Origin: Ruminococcus sp. HUN007
Lineage (GTDB): Bacteria > Bacillota > Clostridia > Oscillospirales > Ruminococcaceae
Direction: 5' to 3'
NCBI RefSeq assembly: GCF_000712055.1
Contig: NZ_JOOA01000001.1
Location: 620,001 to 684,000 of the forward strand
Length of the DNA: 64,000 nt
Part shown: in pieces, positions 8,854 through 17,231 of the stretch
How the letters are laid out: each line of letters begins with the position of its first letter
Position numbering within the stretch: position 1 is the first letter of the stretch
Made by a program: the position numbers and the translations under genes
Notes under the pieces: model-generated
What the model was told of the DNA's origin: nothing
Database searches by the model: none
The model's input: the letters and a program-made list of their open reading frames with translations, nothing else

Positions 8854-9657
8854 ATGAAAATTATATTATCACGAAAAGGCTTTGATTCATCAAACGGCGG
8901 CTGTCCAAGTCCTATCTTGCCAGATGGTACATTGCTTTCAATGCCAATTCCATCTTCAAACGATAAGGATACTTTTGCTGATCTTTGCTACAATGGAGAA
9001 AAGTATTCTGATATCCTAAATCAGCTTTCACCAAAGAGAGCATTCACAAAATGCCATGTTGACCCTGACATAAGAGATAATAATCGTATTTCTCCGATCA
9101 ATGGATGGAAACCTGCATTCGGACAATGTGACGCTGCTCAGGGAATGCTGGCAAACGCCAAAGTCGAAAAAGGAGATATTTTTCTGTTCTTTGGCTGGTT
9201 CAGGAAAACAGAAATATATAATGGCAGTTATCGTTATATCAGCAGGAAAACCGGAGATTTTTTTGATCATGCTGATTTACATGTTATTTACGGTTATATG
9301 CAGGTTGGTGATATATTAACCGATATAAACGACATATCGAAATACTATTGGCATCCGCATTCTTATTACACTAAGGTCCCAAACAATGCCTTATACATTC
9401 CAAGTCAAACATTGTCATTCAACTCAAAATATAAAGGTTACGGAATACTTGACTTCAGAAAAGAACGTGTTCTCACAATGAAAGATAAAAGCAGAAGTAT
9501 ATGGAACGACTTACCGTTTTTAAAGCCAGAGCATGTATACGGTAATCGCAAAAATTCTGCTAAAAATGAAGGTCTGTCTTATCGGGGAATTTGGCAAGAA
9601 CTTGTTATTGATGAATCTGATGGACTTATTGACTGGGTTAAAAGCATTATTTTATAG
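8854..9657 (+). CDS. Nmad3-like nucleotide-modification-associated protein
   Basis: The protein (267 residues from ATG 8854) begins KIILSRKGFDSSNGGCPSPI, then LPDGTLLSMPIPS. This is the hallmark start of the family described as nucleotide modification associated domain 3 (Nmad3), placed by comparative genomics among DNA-modification and restriction genes. It also has GDIFLFFGWFRK, HVIYGYMQVGDI and the ending GLSYRGIWQELVID. The biochemical function of the family is not established. GGAGGT, 8 bases before 8854, chooses this start over the ATG at 8836. The gene lies 25 bases after the UDG-like gene and ends before a terminator at 9680. Family recognition is from memory of the conserved N-terminus, so a profile search is needed. 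Confidence 0.7.
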   Translation: MKIILSRKGFDSSNGGCPSPILPDGTLLSMPIPSSNDKDTFADLCYNGEKYSDILNQLSPKRAFTKCHVDPDIRDNNRISPINGWKPAFGQCDAAQGMLANAKVEKGDIFLFFGWFRKTEIYNGSYRYISRKTGDFFDHADLHVIYGYMQVGDILTDINDISKYYWHPHSYYTKVPNNALYIPSQTLSFNSKYKGYGILDFRKERVLTMKDKSRSIWNDLPFLKPEHVYGNRKNSAKNEGLSYRGIWQELVIDESDGLIDWVKSIIL

Positions 9658-9679
9658 TCATTAAAACATAATTACGCAA

Positions 9680-9707
9680 CAGCCACGGTGCAAACCGTGG
9701 CTGTTTT
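9680..9707 (+). terminator. Terminator after Nmad3-like gene
   Basis: Stem CAGCCACGG (9680-9688) pairs with CCGTGGCTG (9695-9703) over a 6-base loop, followed by TTTT. It closes the WYL/UDG-like/Nmad3-like unit. A near-copy with a compensating base-pair change is found at 11404-11432. Confidence 0.85.
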
Positions 9708-9850
9708 CAATTCTGCGCCTGCAGGGCGCAGCACCTTTCTTACAGATCAGCAAGGCGATAATCTTATGATGAAAGATGTCCGTTTTTTTGTACATGTACT
9801 GTGTTATATTAAACTTACAGACATATATTATTGTCAGCGGAGGTTTTTCT

Positions 9851-10714
9851 ATGAATAATAATTCTGATACACTTGTTCCGATTGCCGATTTGATTACTGA
9901 TACTTATAAGAGACTGATTAACAGCAGCGTTTCTGACAAAGAAAGATACACAGGGCTTAAAACAGGTTTTGATAAACTTGATCAACTTACGAACGGTCTC
10001 CTGAAATCGGATCTTATCGTCATTGCTTCACGTCCTGCAATGGGTAAAACATCTTTTGCAATGAATATAGCACTCAATCTTGCCGGAAAACATAATAAAA
10101 AAACTGCTGTTTTCTCACTTGAAAAAAACAAAGAACAACTTACTGAACAATTGCTTTTAACAGAAAGTCGGATTGACCGTAATATCATCAGAGACAGTGC
10201 TCTGAAAGAAGATGACATTAAAAGATTATCCGACGGAGCTGAAAGATTACGCAAACTGCCGTTATTAATCGATGATACTACGTTGCTCACAGTAAATCAT
10301 ATCGAATCGAAATTAAAAGAAATCAATGACCTGGATTTAGTTATAATCGATGATCTTCAGTCATTGGCAGATACCATACCAAACATCAACTTCATCAAAC
10401 ATGTTTCAGACACACCACTCCAGCTTAAAGAAATGGCTGCAAGGTTTGATGTTCCGGTTATACTTCTGTCACAGCTGCCGCGCAGAACAGAATTCAGGCA
10501 GGACAAACGTCCTTTGCTTTCTGACTTTAACAAAACAGATCTCATCGTTAAGGCAGCTGACATAATAATATTCCTGTACCGAGACTCTTACTATAATTAT
10601 GATACCAGCGAGCCAAATGTGTGTGAATGTATTGTTGCAAAGAACAGACACGGTGAAACCGGTACAATAAAACTTATGTGGGACGGTCAGTTAAAAAGGT
10701 TTCATAATTCGTAA
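9851..10714 (+). CDS. Stand-alone DnaB-type RecA-fold ATPase
   Basis: The 287-residue protein matches only the C-terminal ATPase half of replicative helicase DnaB. It has TGLKTGFDKLDQLTNGL, Walker A SRPAMGKTS (60-68), LDLVIIDDLQSL with Walker B (about 162-172), and the late VILLSQLPR and GETGTIKLMWDGQ strands. The DnaB N-terminal hexamer-collar domain and linker helix are absent, so it is unlikely to be the cell's main helicase. A GGAGG site 7 bases before ATG 9851 sets the start. It is followed 83 bases later by an unknown 185-residue protein, and the pair is enclosed by matching terminators. It may belong to a mobile or defence module. The role is unknown. Confidence 0.8.
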   Translation: MNNNSDTLVPIADLITDTYKRLINSSVSDKERYTGLKTGFDKLDQLTNGLLKSDLIVIASRPAMGKTSFAMNIALNLAGKHNKKTAVFSLEKNKEQLTEQLLLTESRIDRNIIRDSALKEDDIKRLSDGAERLRKLPLLIDDTTLLTVNHIESKLKEINDLDLVIIDDLQSLADTIPNINFIKHVSDTPLQLKEMAARFDVPVILLSQLPRRTEFRQDKRPLLSDFNKTDLIVKAADIIIFLYRDSYYNYDTSEPNVCECIVAKNRHGETGTIKLMWDGQLKRFHNS

Positions 10715-10797
10715 TTTCATTTACTTCAATCATACACACTGATTTTACTCCCTTAATTTCAGCATCATCAAATACTTACAGAAAGAAGGATATAATA

Positions 10798-11355
10798 ATG
10801 TTTGATCGTGATGAAATATTCATTTCGGAATATACAGAACGCGGTGCACTGTGCTATATATTTATGTGCATTGAACGATATCTTAAAGCGCTGTATTATG
10901 ACTGTGAGCTGATACCGATAGCACGAATCATGTGGCAGTATGAAAATCAATGGTGGGATGAAGAAAATGACGACAGATCTTTATTCAAGCTTATTCCTTC
11001 TTACATGATGCAGTTTGATTCATATGATAAAGCATGTTTCGATAACAATTCGTGGAAATTAAGTTTTCATGAATATACTGCTGTGAATTCTATTTACAGC
11101 AAATCAACTGCAAAAAACGCAGCTGAAGAATTGGAACGAATTTGTCACATTCCGTTATTATTTCTTGGTATTGAAACAGAATCTTTGGAAGATGAAATGA
11201 ATTCGAAATACATAAAAGAGATTGAAGAAATACTTTTTAAAAATAATATACCTCTGCCTGAAAAAGAGAAACTAAAACCATTTAAGTATGAAGAAAGATG
11301 GAAATACCTTAGAAAAATAGATACTGCATTGTTGTCTGATATTCTCAATCATTAA
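10798..11355 (+). CDS. Hypothetical protein, 185 residues
   Basis: I do not recognise this protein. It is acidic, rich in Tyr, Trp and Glu, with MWQYENQWWDEEND near residue 45 and an alpha-helical second half (SKYIKEIEEILFKNN). It has no signal peptide, membrane segment or metal-binding cluster. GAAAGAAGG lies about 9 bases before ATG 10798. It follows the stand-alone DnaB-like ATPase in the same orientation and is closed by the terminator at 11404. The two are probably one functional module. Confidence 0.7.
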   Translation: MFDRDEIFISEYTERGALCYIFMCIERYLKALYYDCELIPIARIMWQYENQWWDEENDDRSLFKLIPSYMMQFDSYDKACFDNNSWKLSFHEYTAVNSIYSKSTAKNAAEELERICHIPLLFLGIETESLEDEMNSKYIKEIEEILFKNNIPLPEKEKLKPFKYEERWKYLRKIDTALLSDILNH

Positions 11356-11403
11356 TTTTCAAGAAGACAATTTTCGTTTATATCTTTACCACATATTATG
11401 CAG

Positions 11404-11432
11404 CAGCCGCGGTGACAAACCGCGGCTGTTTT
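11404..11432 (+). terminator. Terminator, near-copy of that at 9680
   Basis: Stem CAGCCGCGG (11404-11412) pairs with CCGCGGCTG (11420-11428) over a 7-base loop, followed by TTTT. Compared with 9680 the stem has A-T replaced by G-C on both sides, and the flanks (a GCA.CAGCC start and TTTTCAATTCTG end) match. It ends the accessory island. Confidence 0.85.
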
Positions 11433-12313
11433 CAATTCTGATCAAACAGACTATACTGTTTATACTTCTCCGGAAATTCATTCAGATAGGCAAAGCATTC
11501 ATTTGCTGAACACATTATTCCATGCTCTGTGCAGATGTTTTTAAACACGGACATAAGCTTCCGTGCATCCGGAGACGGCAGCATGTATGCATTTCCGTAG
11601 GTTTCAATGTAATGCTGCTTAAGACCCGGGAAATGTCTGTCGAGTGCTGCGTAATAGTATTCGCGGTCTCCCTCGCGAAGGGTAAGGCCCATATCAAAAC
11701 AGACTATTCCCTTTACCCCTACACGGATACATTCTCTCAGAATGCCAGTAATATTTTCCTCCGTGTCATTTATAAAAGGAAGAATCGGAGTCATCCACAC
11801 CATCGTCGGTATGCCTCGTTCCTGCATGGCAGCGAGAACTTCAAACCTGCGGCTTGCAGTGCATACATTCGGCTCAAGTATGCCGCAAAGTCTGTCGTCG
11901 AAAGTTGTGACGGTCATCTGCACCACGCATTTAGCATTTTCATTGATCTCCGCAAGAATATCAATATCACGCATTATAAGGTCTGATTTTGTAAGCAGCG
12001 TGGCACCGAAACCATGCCTGTTAATCACTTCAAGGCAGGTCCTTGTAAGCTTCAGCTCCTTTTCGATATGCATGTACGGATCGGACATCGCACCTGTCCC
12101 GATCATACACTTTTTCCTTTTGGAACGAAGCGCTGAGTCCAGGAGTTCAGGTGCATTCCTCTTCACTTCGATATCTTCAAAATCGTGTGTAAACTGATAG
12201 CATCTGCTCCGGCTGTCACAGTAGATGCATCCGTGTGAGCATCCGCGGTAAACATTCATCCCGCAGAAACCGCCGCTTCCTGTCAGTATTCCTTTGGCAT
12301 CAACAAAATGCAC
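11432..12313 (-). CDS. Radical SAM protein, SPL family
   Basis: A radical SAM enzyme with the cluster motif RGCSHGCIYCDSRS, giving the CxxxCxxC ligands of the [4Fe-4S] centre. The start HFVDAKGILTG and the following RGC.HGCIYCDSRS are characteristic of the spore-photoproduct-lyase-like (SPL) family of about 290 residues. These proteins are smaller than true SplB and their substrate is unknown. I prefer the GTG at 12313, because GAGG lies 8 bases upstream and the family normally begins there; a GTG at 12322 is the longer alternative. The gene follows aat on the same strand and is probably co-transcribed with it. Confidence 0.85.
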   Translation of the reverse strand: MHFVDAKGILTGSGGFCGMNVYRGCSHGCIYCDSRSRCYQFTHDFEDIEVKRNAPELLDSALRSKRKKCMIGTGAMSDPYMHIEKELKLTRTCLEVINRHGFGATLLTKSDLIMRDIDILAEINENAKCVVQMTVTTFDDRLCGILEPNVCTASRRFEVLAAMQERGIPTMVWMTPILPFINDTEENITGILRECIRVGVKGIVCFDMGLTLREGDREYYYAALDRHFPGLKQHYIETYGNAYMLPSPDARKLMSVFKNICTEHGIMCSANECFAYLNEFPEKYKQYSLFDQN

Positions 12314-12332
12314 CGCACTCACCTCATCTTTC

Positions 12333-12986
12333 TCAGCAATATACTATCCCTTCGTCAAGAAGCCGTCTGTATTCTTCAAAGCTTATTTTTTCTCCTCCCA
12401 TACTTTCAAGATGATCAGTGTGAAACTGGCAGTCGATCATCACTCCGCCGTTCTGTTCAAGATACTCGGCAAGCATGATAAGTGCCGCTTTGGAACCATT
12501 CTCAATTTCCGAAAACATGCTCTCGCCGAAAAAGCAGCAGTCGATCGTAACTCCGTAGAGACCGCCTGCCAGCTCTCCGTCGAAAAATGCCTCAACGCTT
12601 GCAGCAAGGCCGTATTTATTGAGTTCATTATAAGCTAATTCCATTTCATCAGTTATCCAGGTTCCGACAGTGTTTTCCCTTTTCATGCGGCATCGGTGAA
12701 TGGTATCGGCAAAATCACGGTTGATCTTCATTTCAACTTTATGCTTACGCATGAATTTCTTCATGGAATGAGATACATGGATCTTTTCCGGTCTGATGAT
12801 AAATCTTTCGTGAGGACACCACCAGAGGATAGGATCATCATTGCTGTACCACGGGAAGATGCCGTTCTGATAGGCAAGAACAAGCCGTTCCACTGAAAGA
12901 TCGCCGCCGTATGCCAGAAGGCCATCATCTTCAGCCTGTTCCGGATCAGGGAACCATATCTCGTCATCAAGTCTGTACACTGCCAT
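12333..12986 (-). CDS. aat: Leucyl/phenylalanyl-tRNA-protein transferase
   Basis: A 217-residue protein with all the landmarks of Aat: WFPDPEQAEDDGLLAYGGDL near the N-terminus, NGIFPWYS, WWCPHERFII, HVSHSMKKF, TWITDEM, VEAFFDGELAGGLYGV, FFGESMFS and the end FHTDHLESMGGEKIS. It transfers Leu or Phe from aminoacyl-tRNA to proteins with N-terminal Lys or Arg, feeding the ClpS/ClpAP N-end-rule pathway in the cytoplasm. The start at ATG 12986 fits the family. It lies between the TetM-like/NYN fusion gene and the SPL-like gene, all on the minus strand. Confidence 0.97.
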   Translation of the reverse strand: MAVYRLDDEIWFPDPEQAEDDGLLAYGGDLSVERLVLAYQNGIFPWYSNDDPILWWCPHERFIIRPEKIHVSHSMKKFMRKHKVEMKINRDFADTIHRCRMKRENTVGTWITDEMELAYNELNKYGLAASVEAFFDGELAGGLYGVTIDCCFFGESMFSEIENGSKAALIMLAEYLEQNGGVMIDCQFHTDHLESMGGEKISFEEYRRLLDEGIVYC

Positions 12987-13044
12987 GTTTTCACTTCCTT
13001 ATAATACGTTCTCCGCTGTTATTTCCCTCATAACTTTTCCTGCA

Positions 13045-15624
13045 CTACCGGTTGTTTTCCTTTATGTATTCTTCTATTCGCCTGTTTGCGATCTTCACTT
13101 CCTCGTAGAGTTCAGAAGCTGAAACACGGTAAGCTCCGTTACCGAGTATGATGATCTGTTCAGCTCCGTCTGATGTAGCGACCCTGACGCGGTGTTCCCT
13201 GCTTAAGTCGTGCGAAGTCTTTTCAATGTAGGTATCAGCTGTTTCTGATTCCTTTGTGTAGACAACGCTTATATTCCCGACCTTCTCGATCTCGCGCACC
13301 TGTCCTTTTACCTTGTATGCATCAAACACGACTATAACTTCACATCCGTAAATACCCTGATAATTGCTCATGGTATTGATCAGCATGCTTCTTGCCAGAT
13401 CGAGATTTGATTTTGAGATATCTCTGAGCTCATCCCAGGCAAAGATTATATTGTATCCGTCCACAAGAAGATATTCCGGTCCCTTCGGCAGCGGCTTTGC
13501 CTTGAATTTTACGCTGGTTTCCTTTATCTCCTTCTTCGTTCTGAAGGAGTTCCGTGAACGTTCCTCGTTCGGTTTTCCGTAAGCCATCTCGAATATAGCC
13601 ATGAGTTCCTTTTCACTGTCGTGTGCACCGCGGAAACTGTTCACGCTTCTGCCAGAAGATGATGCCGCACTGTCATCTTCACCGACGCGTTCCCTGCCGT
13701 AGTTCAGCCCTGCGATTCCAGGAAGGTGCATGTGTTCACCGACCTCATTCCATTTTACCACAAAACCGGAACCGTGTTCACAGAAAACAGAATCAGCGGA
13801 GTTTTCAACATCACTGTCTGCATTGTAATCCATTTCCTCAATGATCTCATCCGCATTGTGACACGGATAATATCCGCAGAGAGAACATGAAAAAATCCCC
13901 TTGCCGTGAGTGTATCCGAGAACTTCAGTATGATACTCCCTTACAGATGCCACCGGAGCCCTGCCCTTAAGCAGTGAAGTGTCACCCAGTGTTTCCGGAG
14001 ACGAGAATTCACATCCCATTGCAGTGAGATCTGAAATAGCTCTGCCCACAAATTCATTCGGAACTTCAAGGGTGTATTCGTACCATGGCTCAAGCAGAAC
14101 ACTTTCCGCATACATAAGTCCGTTACGTACCGCACGGTATGTCGCCTGACGGAAATCGCCGCCCTCAGTGTGCTTGAGATGTGCCCTGCCGGATACAACC
14201 GTTATCTTCATGTCAGTAAGAGGCGAACCGGTAAGCACACCCAGATGAGTCTTCTCATTAAGATGAGTAAGAACAAGCCTCTGCCAGTTCTTATCGAGCA
14301 CTTCCTCACGGCAGTCGGTGTCAAATACCATGCCGCTTCCCGGCTCACCCGGTTCAAGAAGAAGATGTACCTCAGCATAATGCCGCAGCGGTTCGTAATG
14401 ACCAACACCCTCGGCTCTGGTTCTTATAGTTTCCTTATAGGCAATGTTTCCGTGCGCAAAATCCACTTTGAAATGAAAACGATCGTCAAGCAGAGTCTTC
14501 AGAATATCCAGCTGCATTTCACCCATTACCTGAACATGTATCTCCTTTAGCTGCTCGCTCCAGATAACGTGAAGCTTTGGATCTTCACTTTCAAGCTTCC
14601 TGAAAGCATTAAGCGCCTCTGAAATATTCACATCATCAGGAAGATCGGCTTTATATGTCAGTACCGGCTCAAAGAAGTCAGAAACCGAATCTTCCTCAGT
14701 ACCGATTCCCTGTCCGGGATAAGTTGAATCAAGTCCGGTTGCAGCAACTATCATACCCTGAACGGCTTCATCCACAGGCTGGAACTTAAGTCCGGAATAG
14801 ACACGCAGGCGGCTTATCTTCTCTTCACCGATCATGTCACGAACACGGAATTTTCCGCCTGTTATCTTCATGTGAGTGAGTCTGTTGCCCTGCTCGTCCT
14901 CGCTTATCTTGAAAACTCTTGCTGACAGTTCATCGTTTTCTGCCGGCGCTTCAGTAAACCGGTCTATAGCTTTCAGGAAAGAATCAACACCGTCAAGCTT
15001 CAGTGCTGAACCGAAAAAGCACGGAAAGATCTTTCGTTCCTTAATGCATCTTGTAAGATCAGCATCCTCAAAAGCTTCACCGTCAAAGTATTTCTGCATA
15101 AGTGATTCATCATGTGATGCTGCTTCTTCCATAAACTCTTCCGATGAAAACTCCCTGTCGAAACGGCAGCATGAATCACTTAGTTTTTTCTGAGCGTCAG
15201 CAATGAGATCGTCCCTGTTAGTGCCCGGAAGATCCATCTTGTTTATAAACACGAACACAGGAATGCTGTAACGTTCGAGAAGCTTCCACAAAGTACGTGT
15301 ATGGTTCTGTACACCGTCAGATCCGTTGATGACAAGAACAGCATAGTCAAGCACCTGAAGCGTTCTTTCAGTCTCGGCAGAAAAATCGATGTGCCCAGGA
15401 GTATCGAGAAGAGTTATTTCAGTATCATCAAGATGAATGACAGCCTGCTTGGAAAACACCGTAATCCCTCTGTCCTTTTCAACACTGCTGGTATCAAGGA
15501 ATGACGTTTTATGATCAACTCTTCCGAGCTTTCTTATGTCACCGGAACTGTAAAGCAGTCCCTCCGACAGACTTGTTTTGCCTGAGTCAACATGTGCAAG
15601 TATTCCGATTACCAGCCGCTTCAT
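13045..15624 (-). CDS. TetM-like translation GTPase fused to YacP/Rae1-type NYN domain
   Basis: The first 640 or so residues are an EF-G-like GTPase of the ribosomal-protection type. It has G1 AHVDSGKT (10-17), DTPGH (74-78), NKMD (128-131), and later beta-barrel and C-terminal EF-G domains. A cysteine-bearing segment CSLCGYYPCHNADE follows near residue 580, then SVFCEHGSGFVVKW. After a linker (SSGRSVNSFRGAHDSEKE), the last 160 residues form a NYN/YacP domain: YLLVDGYNIIFAW, VIVVFDAYKV, SETADTYIEK, VRVATSDGAEQ. B. subtilis YacP is Rae1, which cuts mRNA in the ribosomal A site. The fusion therefore joins an A-site-binding GTPase to an A-site RNase fold. Such proteins are annotated in Clostridia as translation factor GTPases, and tetracycline resistance should not be assumed. 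At 859 residues it is much longer than Tet(M) (about 640). Confidence 0.9.
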   Translation of the reverse strand: MKRLVIGILAHVDSGKTSLSEGLLYSSGDIRKLGRVDHKTSFLDTSSVEKDRGITVFSKQAVIHLDDTEITLLDTPGHIDFSAETERTLQVLDYAVLVINGSDGVQNHTRTLWKLLERYSIPVFVFINKMDLPGTNRDDLIADAQKKLSDSCCRFDREFSSEEFMEEAASHDESLMQKYFDGEAFEDADLTRCIKERKIFPCFFGSALKLDGVDSFLKAIDRFTEAPAENDELSARVFKISEDEQGNRLTHMKITGGKFRVRDMIGEEKISRLRVYSGLKFQPVDEAVQGMIVAATGLDSTYPGQGIGTEEDSVSDFFEPVLTYKADLPDDVNISEALNAFRKLESEDPKLHVIWSEQLKEIHVQVMGEMQLDILKTLLDDRFHFKVDFAHGNIAYKETIRTRAEGVGHYEPLRHYAEVHLLLEPGEPGSGMVFDTDCREEVLDKNWQRLVLTHLNEKTHLGVLTGSPLTDMKITVVSGRAHLKHTEGGDFRQATYRAVRNGLMYAESVLLEPWYEYTLEVPNEFVGRAISDLTAMGCEFSSPETLGDTSLLKGRAPVASVREYHTEVLGYTHGKGIFSCSLCGYYPCHNADEIIEEMDYNADSDVENSADSVFCEHGSGFVVKWNEVGEHMHLPGIAGLNYGRERVGEDDSAASSSGRSVNSFRGAHDSEKELMAIFEMAYGKPNEERSRNSFRTKKEIKETSVKFKAKPLPKGPEYLLVDGYNIIFAWDELRDISKSNLDLARSMLINTMSNYQGIYGCEVIVVFDAYKVKGQVREIEKVGNISVVYTKESETADTYIEKTSHDLSREHRVRVATSDGAEQIIILGNGAYRVSASELYEEVKIANRRIEEYIKENNR

Positions 15625-15681
15625 GGCCTTCTCCTTTCAGCTGCAGAAAATACAGCAAATCCGTTTTCGTTAATATAAAAA

Positions 15682-15716
15682 TTCTCCGGACCCAAGAAGG
15701 ATATGGATCCGGAGAA
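15682..15716 (-). terminator. Terminator of the ftsK-to-rpsA operon
   Basis: TTCTCCGGA (15682-15690) pairs with TCCGGAGAA (15708-15716). On the minus strand the stem is followed by a T-rich run. It lies 34 bases past the stop of the S1 domain gene and closes the operon. Confidence 0.8.
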
Positions 15717-15749
15717 ACAGATTCAAAGAATTTTATTTACTTCTTTAAA

Positions 15750-17231
15750 TTATTCGTTTTCAGCGTCTTCAGCTTCGTCTTCTGAAAGAAGAGCACGCAT
15801 TGAAAGGCTTACACGCTTGTTTTCAATGTCACATTCTGTGATCTTAGCTTCAACTTCCTGACCGATAGAAAGAACGTCCTTAACGTTTTCAACTCTCTGG
15901 TTAGCGATCTGTGAAATGTGGATAAGACCGTCAACACCGTCAATGATGCTTGCGAAAGCACCGAATGGTGTGATTGAAACGATTGTAGCCTTAACTACAT
16001 CACCGATGCTGTAAGAATCAGAGAACTTCTTCCAAGGGTTGTCCTCATCCTTCTTGTAGCCAAGTGAGATTCTGCCAGTTTCCTGGTTGAGTTCCTTGAT
16101 GTAAACTTCAAGAGTGTCACCAACCTTGACAACTTCTGAAGGGTGCTTGATTCTCTTCCATGAGAGTTCTGAAACGTGAACCATACCGTCGATTCCGCCG
16201 AGGTCAACGAATGCACCGTAGTTTGTGATTGACTTAACTTCACCCTTGTATGTCTTGCCGATTTCTGCATCTTCCCAGAACTTCTTCTGAGCTTCTTCTC
16301 TTGCAGCCTTGGCAACGAGCTTGATTGAGCCAACTGCTCTTCTTCTCTGCGGGATAACGTCGATAAGCTTAAGAGAAACCTTCTGCTTAACAAGCTTCTC
16401 GATGTCTTCGTCACGGCCGAGACCTGTCTGTGAAGCAGGTACGAATACGCCGATGCCGTCTACGAGAACGATAACGCCGCCCTTAACAGCTCTCTGAACT
16501 GTACCTTCGAGGATCTTTTCTTCTTCCATAGCCTTAACTATGTTGTCGAAGCCAACCATTTCGTCAACTTTCTTCTTTGAGAGAGTTGCGATACCGTCCT
16601 GGTCATTGATCTTGATTACTACGAGGTCAACAACATCGCCAACGCTTACTACATCTTCAGGCTTCTTTGTAGGATCGCTTGAAAGCTCAGAAGCGCTGAT
16701 GAAGCCTGTATGCTTAGTTCCGATGTCAACAGTTGCTTCAGAATTGTTAACAGCAACAATGGTTCCCTTGATCCTTTCACCTGTATGTATTTTCTTGAAG
16801 GACTGTTCAAGTGCCTCCGCGAAGTTAATTTCCTCTTCCTGATTTTTCTGGATTTCGCTCATTTTTAGAATAACCTCCTTAATTATATAAGCCGGTGTGG
16901 ATGCTCCGGCTGTGACACCAATCTCAGACGCACCTGTCAGATCAATTTTATAGAGTTCATCGGAGTTCTCTATATGATAAGACGGACAATACCTGCTGCA
17001 AACATTGAACAGCTTGATCGTATTTGAACTGTGTTTTCCGCCAATCACGATCATTACATCCGAACGTTTAGCCAGTTCAATAGCCGCTGTCTGTCTGTCC
17101 GACGTGGCGTTACAAATCGTATCGAAAACCTCAGTCACATCTTTGAAGGTATCCGGAATAATGTCTACGCATTTATTCCACACTATTATATTATACGTGG
17201 TTTGCGAGACAATTGCAACCTTTTTTTTCAA
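15750..17231 (-). CDS. ispH-rpsA: IspH C-terminal part fused to ribosomal protein S1
   Basis: The first 115 residues complete IspH (VAIVSQTTYNIIVW, then TICNATSDRQ with the third cluster cysteine, and IGGKHSSNT). The rest is ribosomal protein S1 with four S1 RNA-binding domains, such as GTIVAVNNSEATVDIG, GAFVDLGGIDGMVHVSEL and GAFASIIDGVDGLIHISQI. Bifunctional IspH-S1 proteins are well known in Clostridia. IspH makes IPP and DMAPP in the MEP pathway, and S1 helps mRNA bind the 30S subunit. The frame here opens only at a TTG (17231). It is separated from the IspH N-terminus by one extra base in the run A8 (17221-17228) or the neighbouring A9 (17241-17249). Because the enzyme should be essential, a sequencing or assembly error or efficient slippage is likely. 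Confidence 0.9.
   Translation of the reverse strand: MKKKVAIVSQTTYNIIVWNKCVDIIPDTFKDVTEVFDTICNATSDRQTAAIELAKRSDVMIVIGGKHSSNTIKLFNVCSRYCPSYHIENSDELYKIDLTGASEIGVTAGASTPAYIIKEVILKMSEIQKNQEEEINFAEALEQSFKKIHTGERIKGTIVAVNNSEATVDIGTKHTGFISASELSSDPTKKPEDVVSVGDVVDLVVIKINDQDGIATLSKKKVDEMVGFDNIVKAMEEEKILEGTVQRAVKGGVIVLVDGIGVFVPASQTGLGRDEDIEKLVKQKVSLKLIDVIPQRRRAVGSIKLVAKAAREEAQKKFWEDAEIGKTYKGEVKSITNYGAFVDLGGIDGMVHVSELSWKRIKHPSEVVKVGDTLEVYIKELNQETGRISLGYKKDEDNPWKKFSDSYSIGDVVKATIVSITPFGAFASIIDGVDGLIHISQIANQRVENVKDVLSIGQEVEAKITECDIENKRVSLSMRALLSEDEAEDAENE

Noticed and set aside
11522..12197. Plus-strand ORFs opposite the SPL-like gene
   Set aside because: They are antisense shadows of a well-supported radical SAM gene, without family features or ribosome sites.
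13045..15624. Tetracycline resistance gene
   Set aside because: The GTPase part is TetM-like, but the protein is over 200 residues longer, carries a NYN domain, and sits in a housekeeping context. Resistance cannot be claimed.
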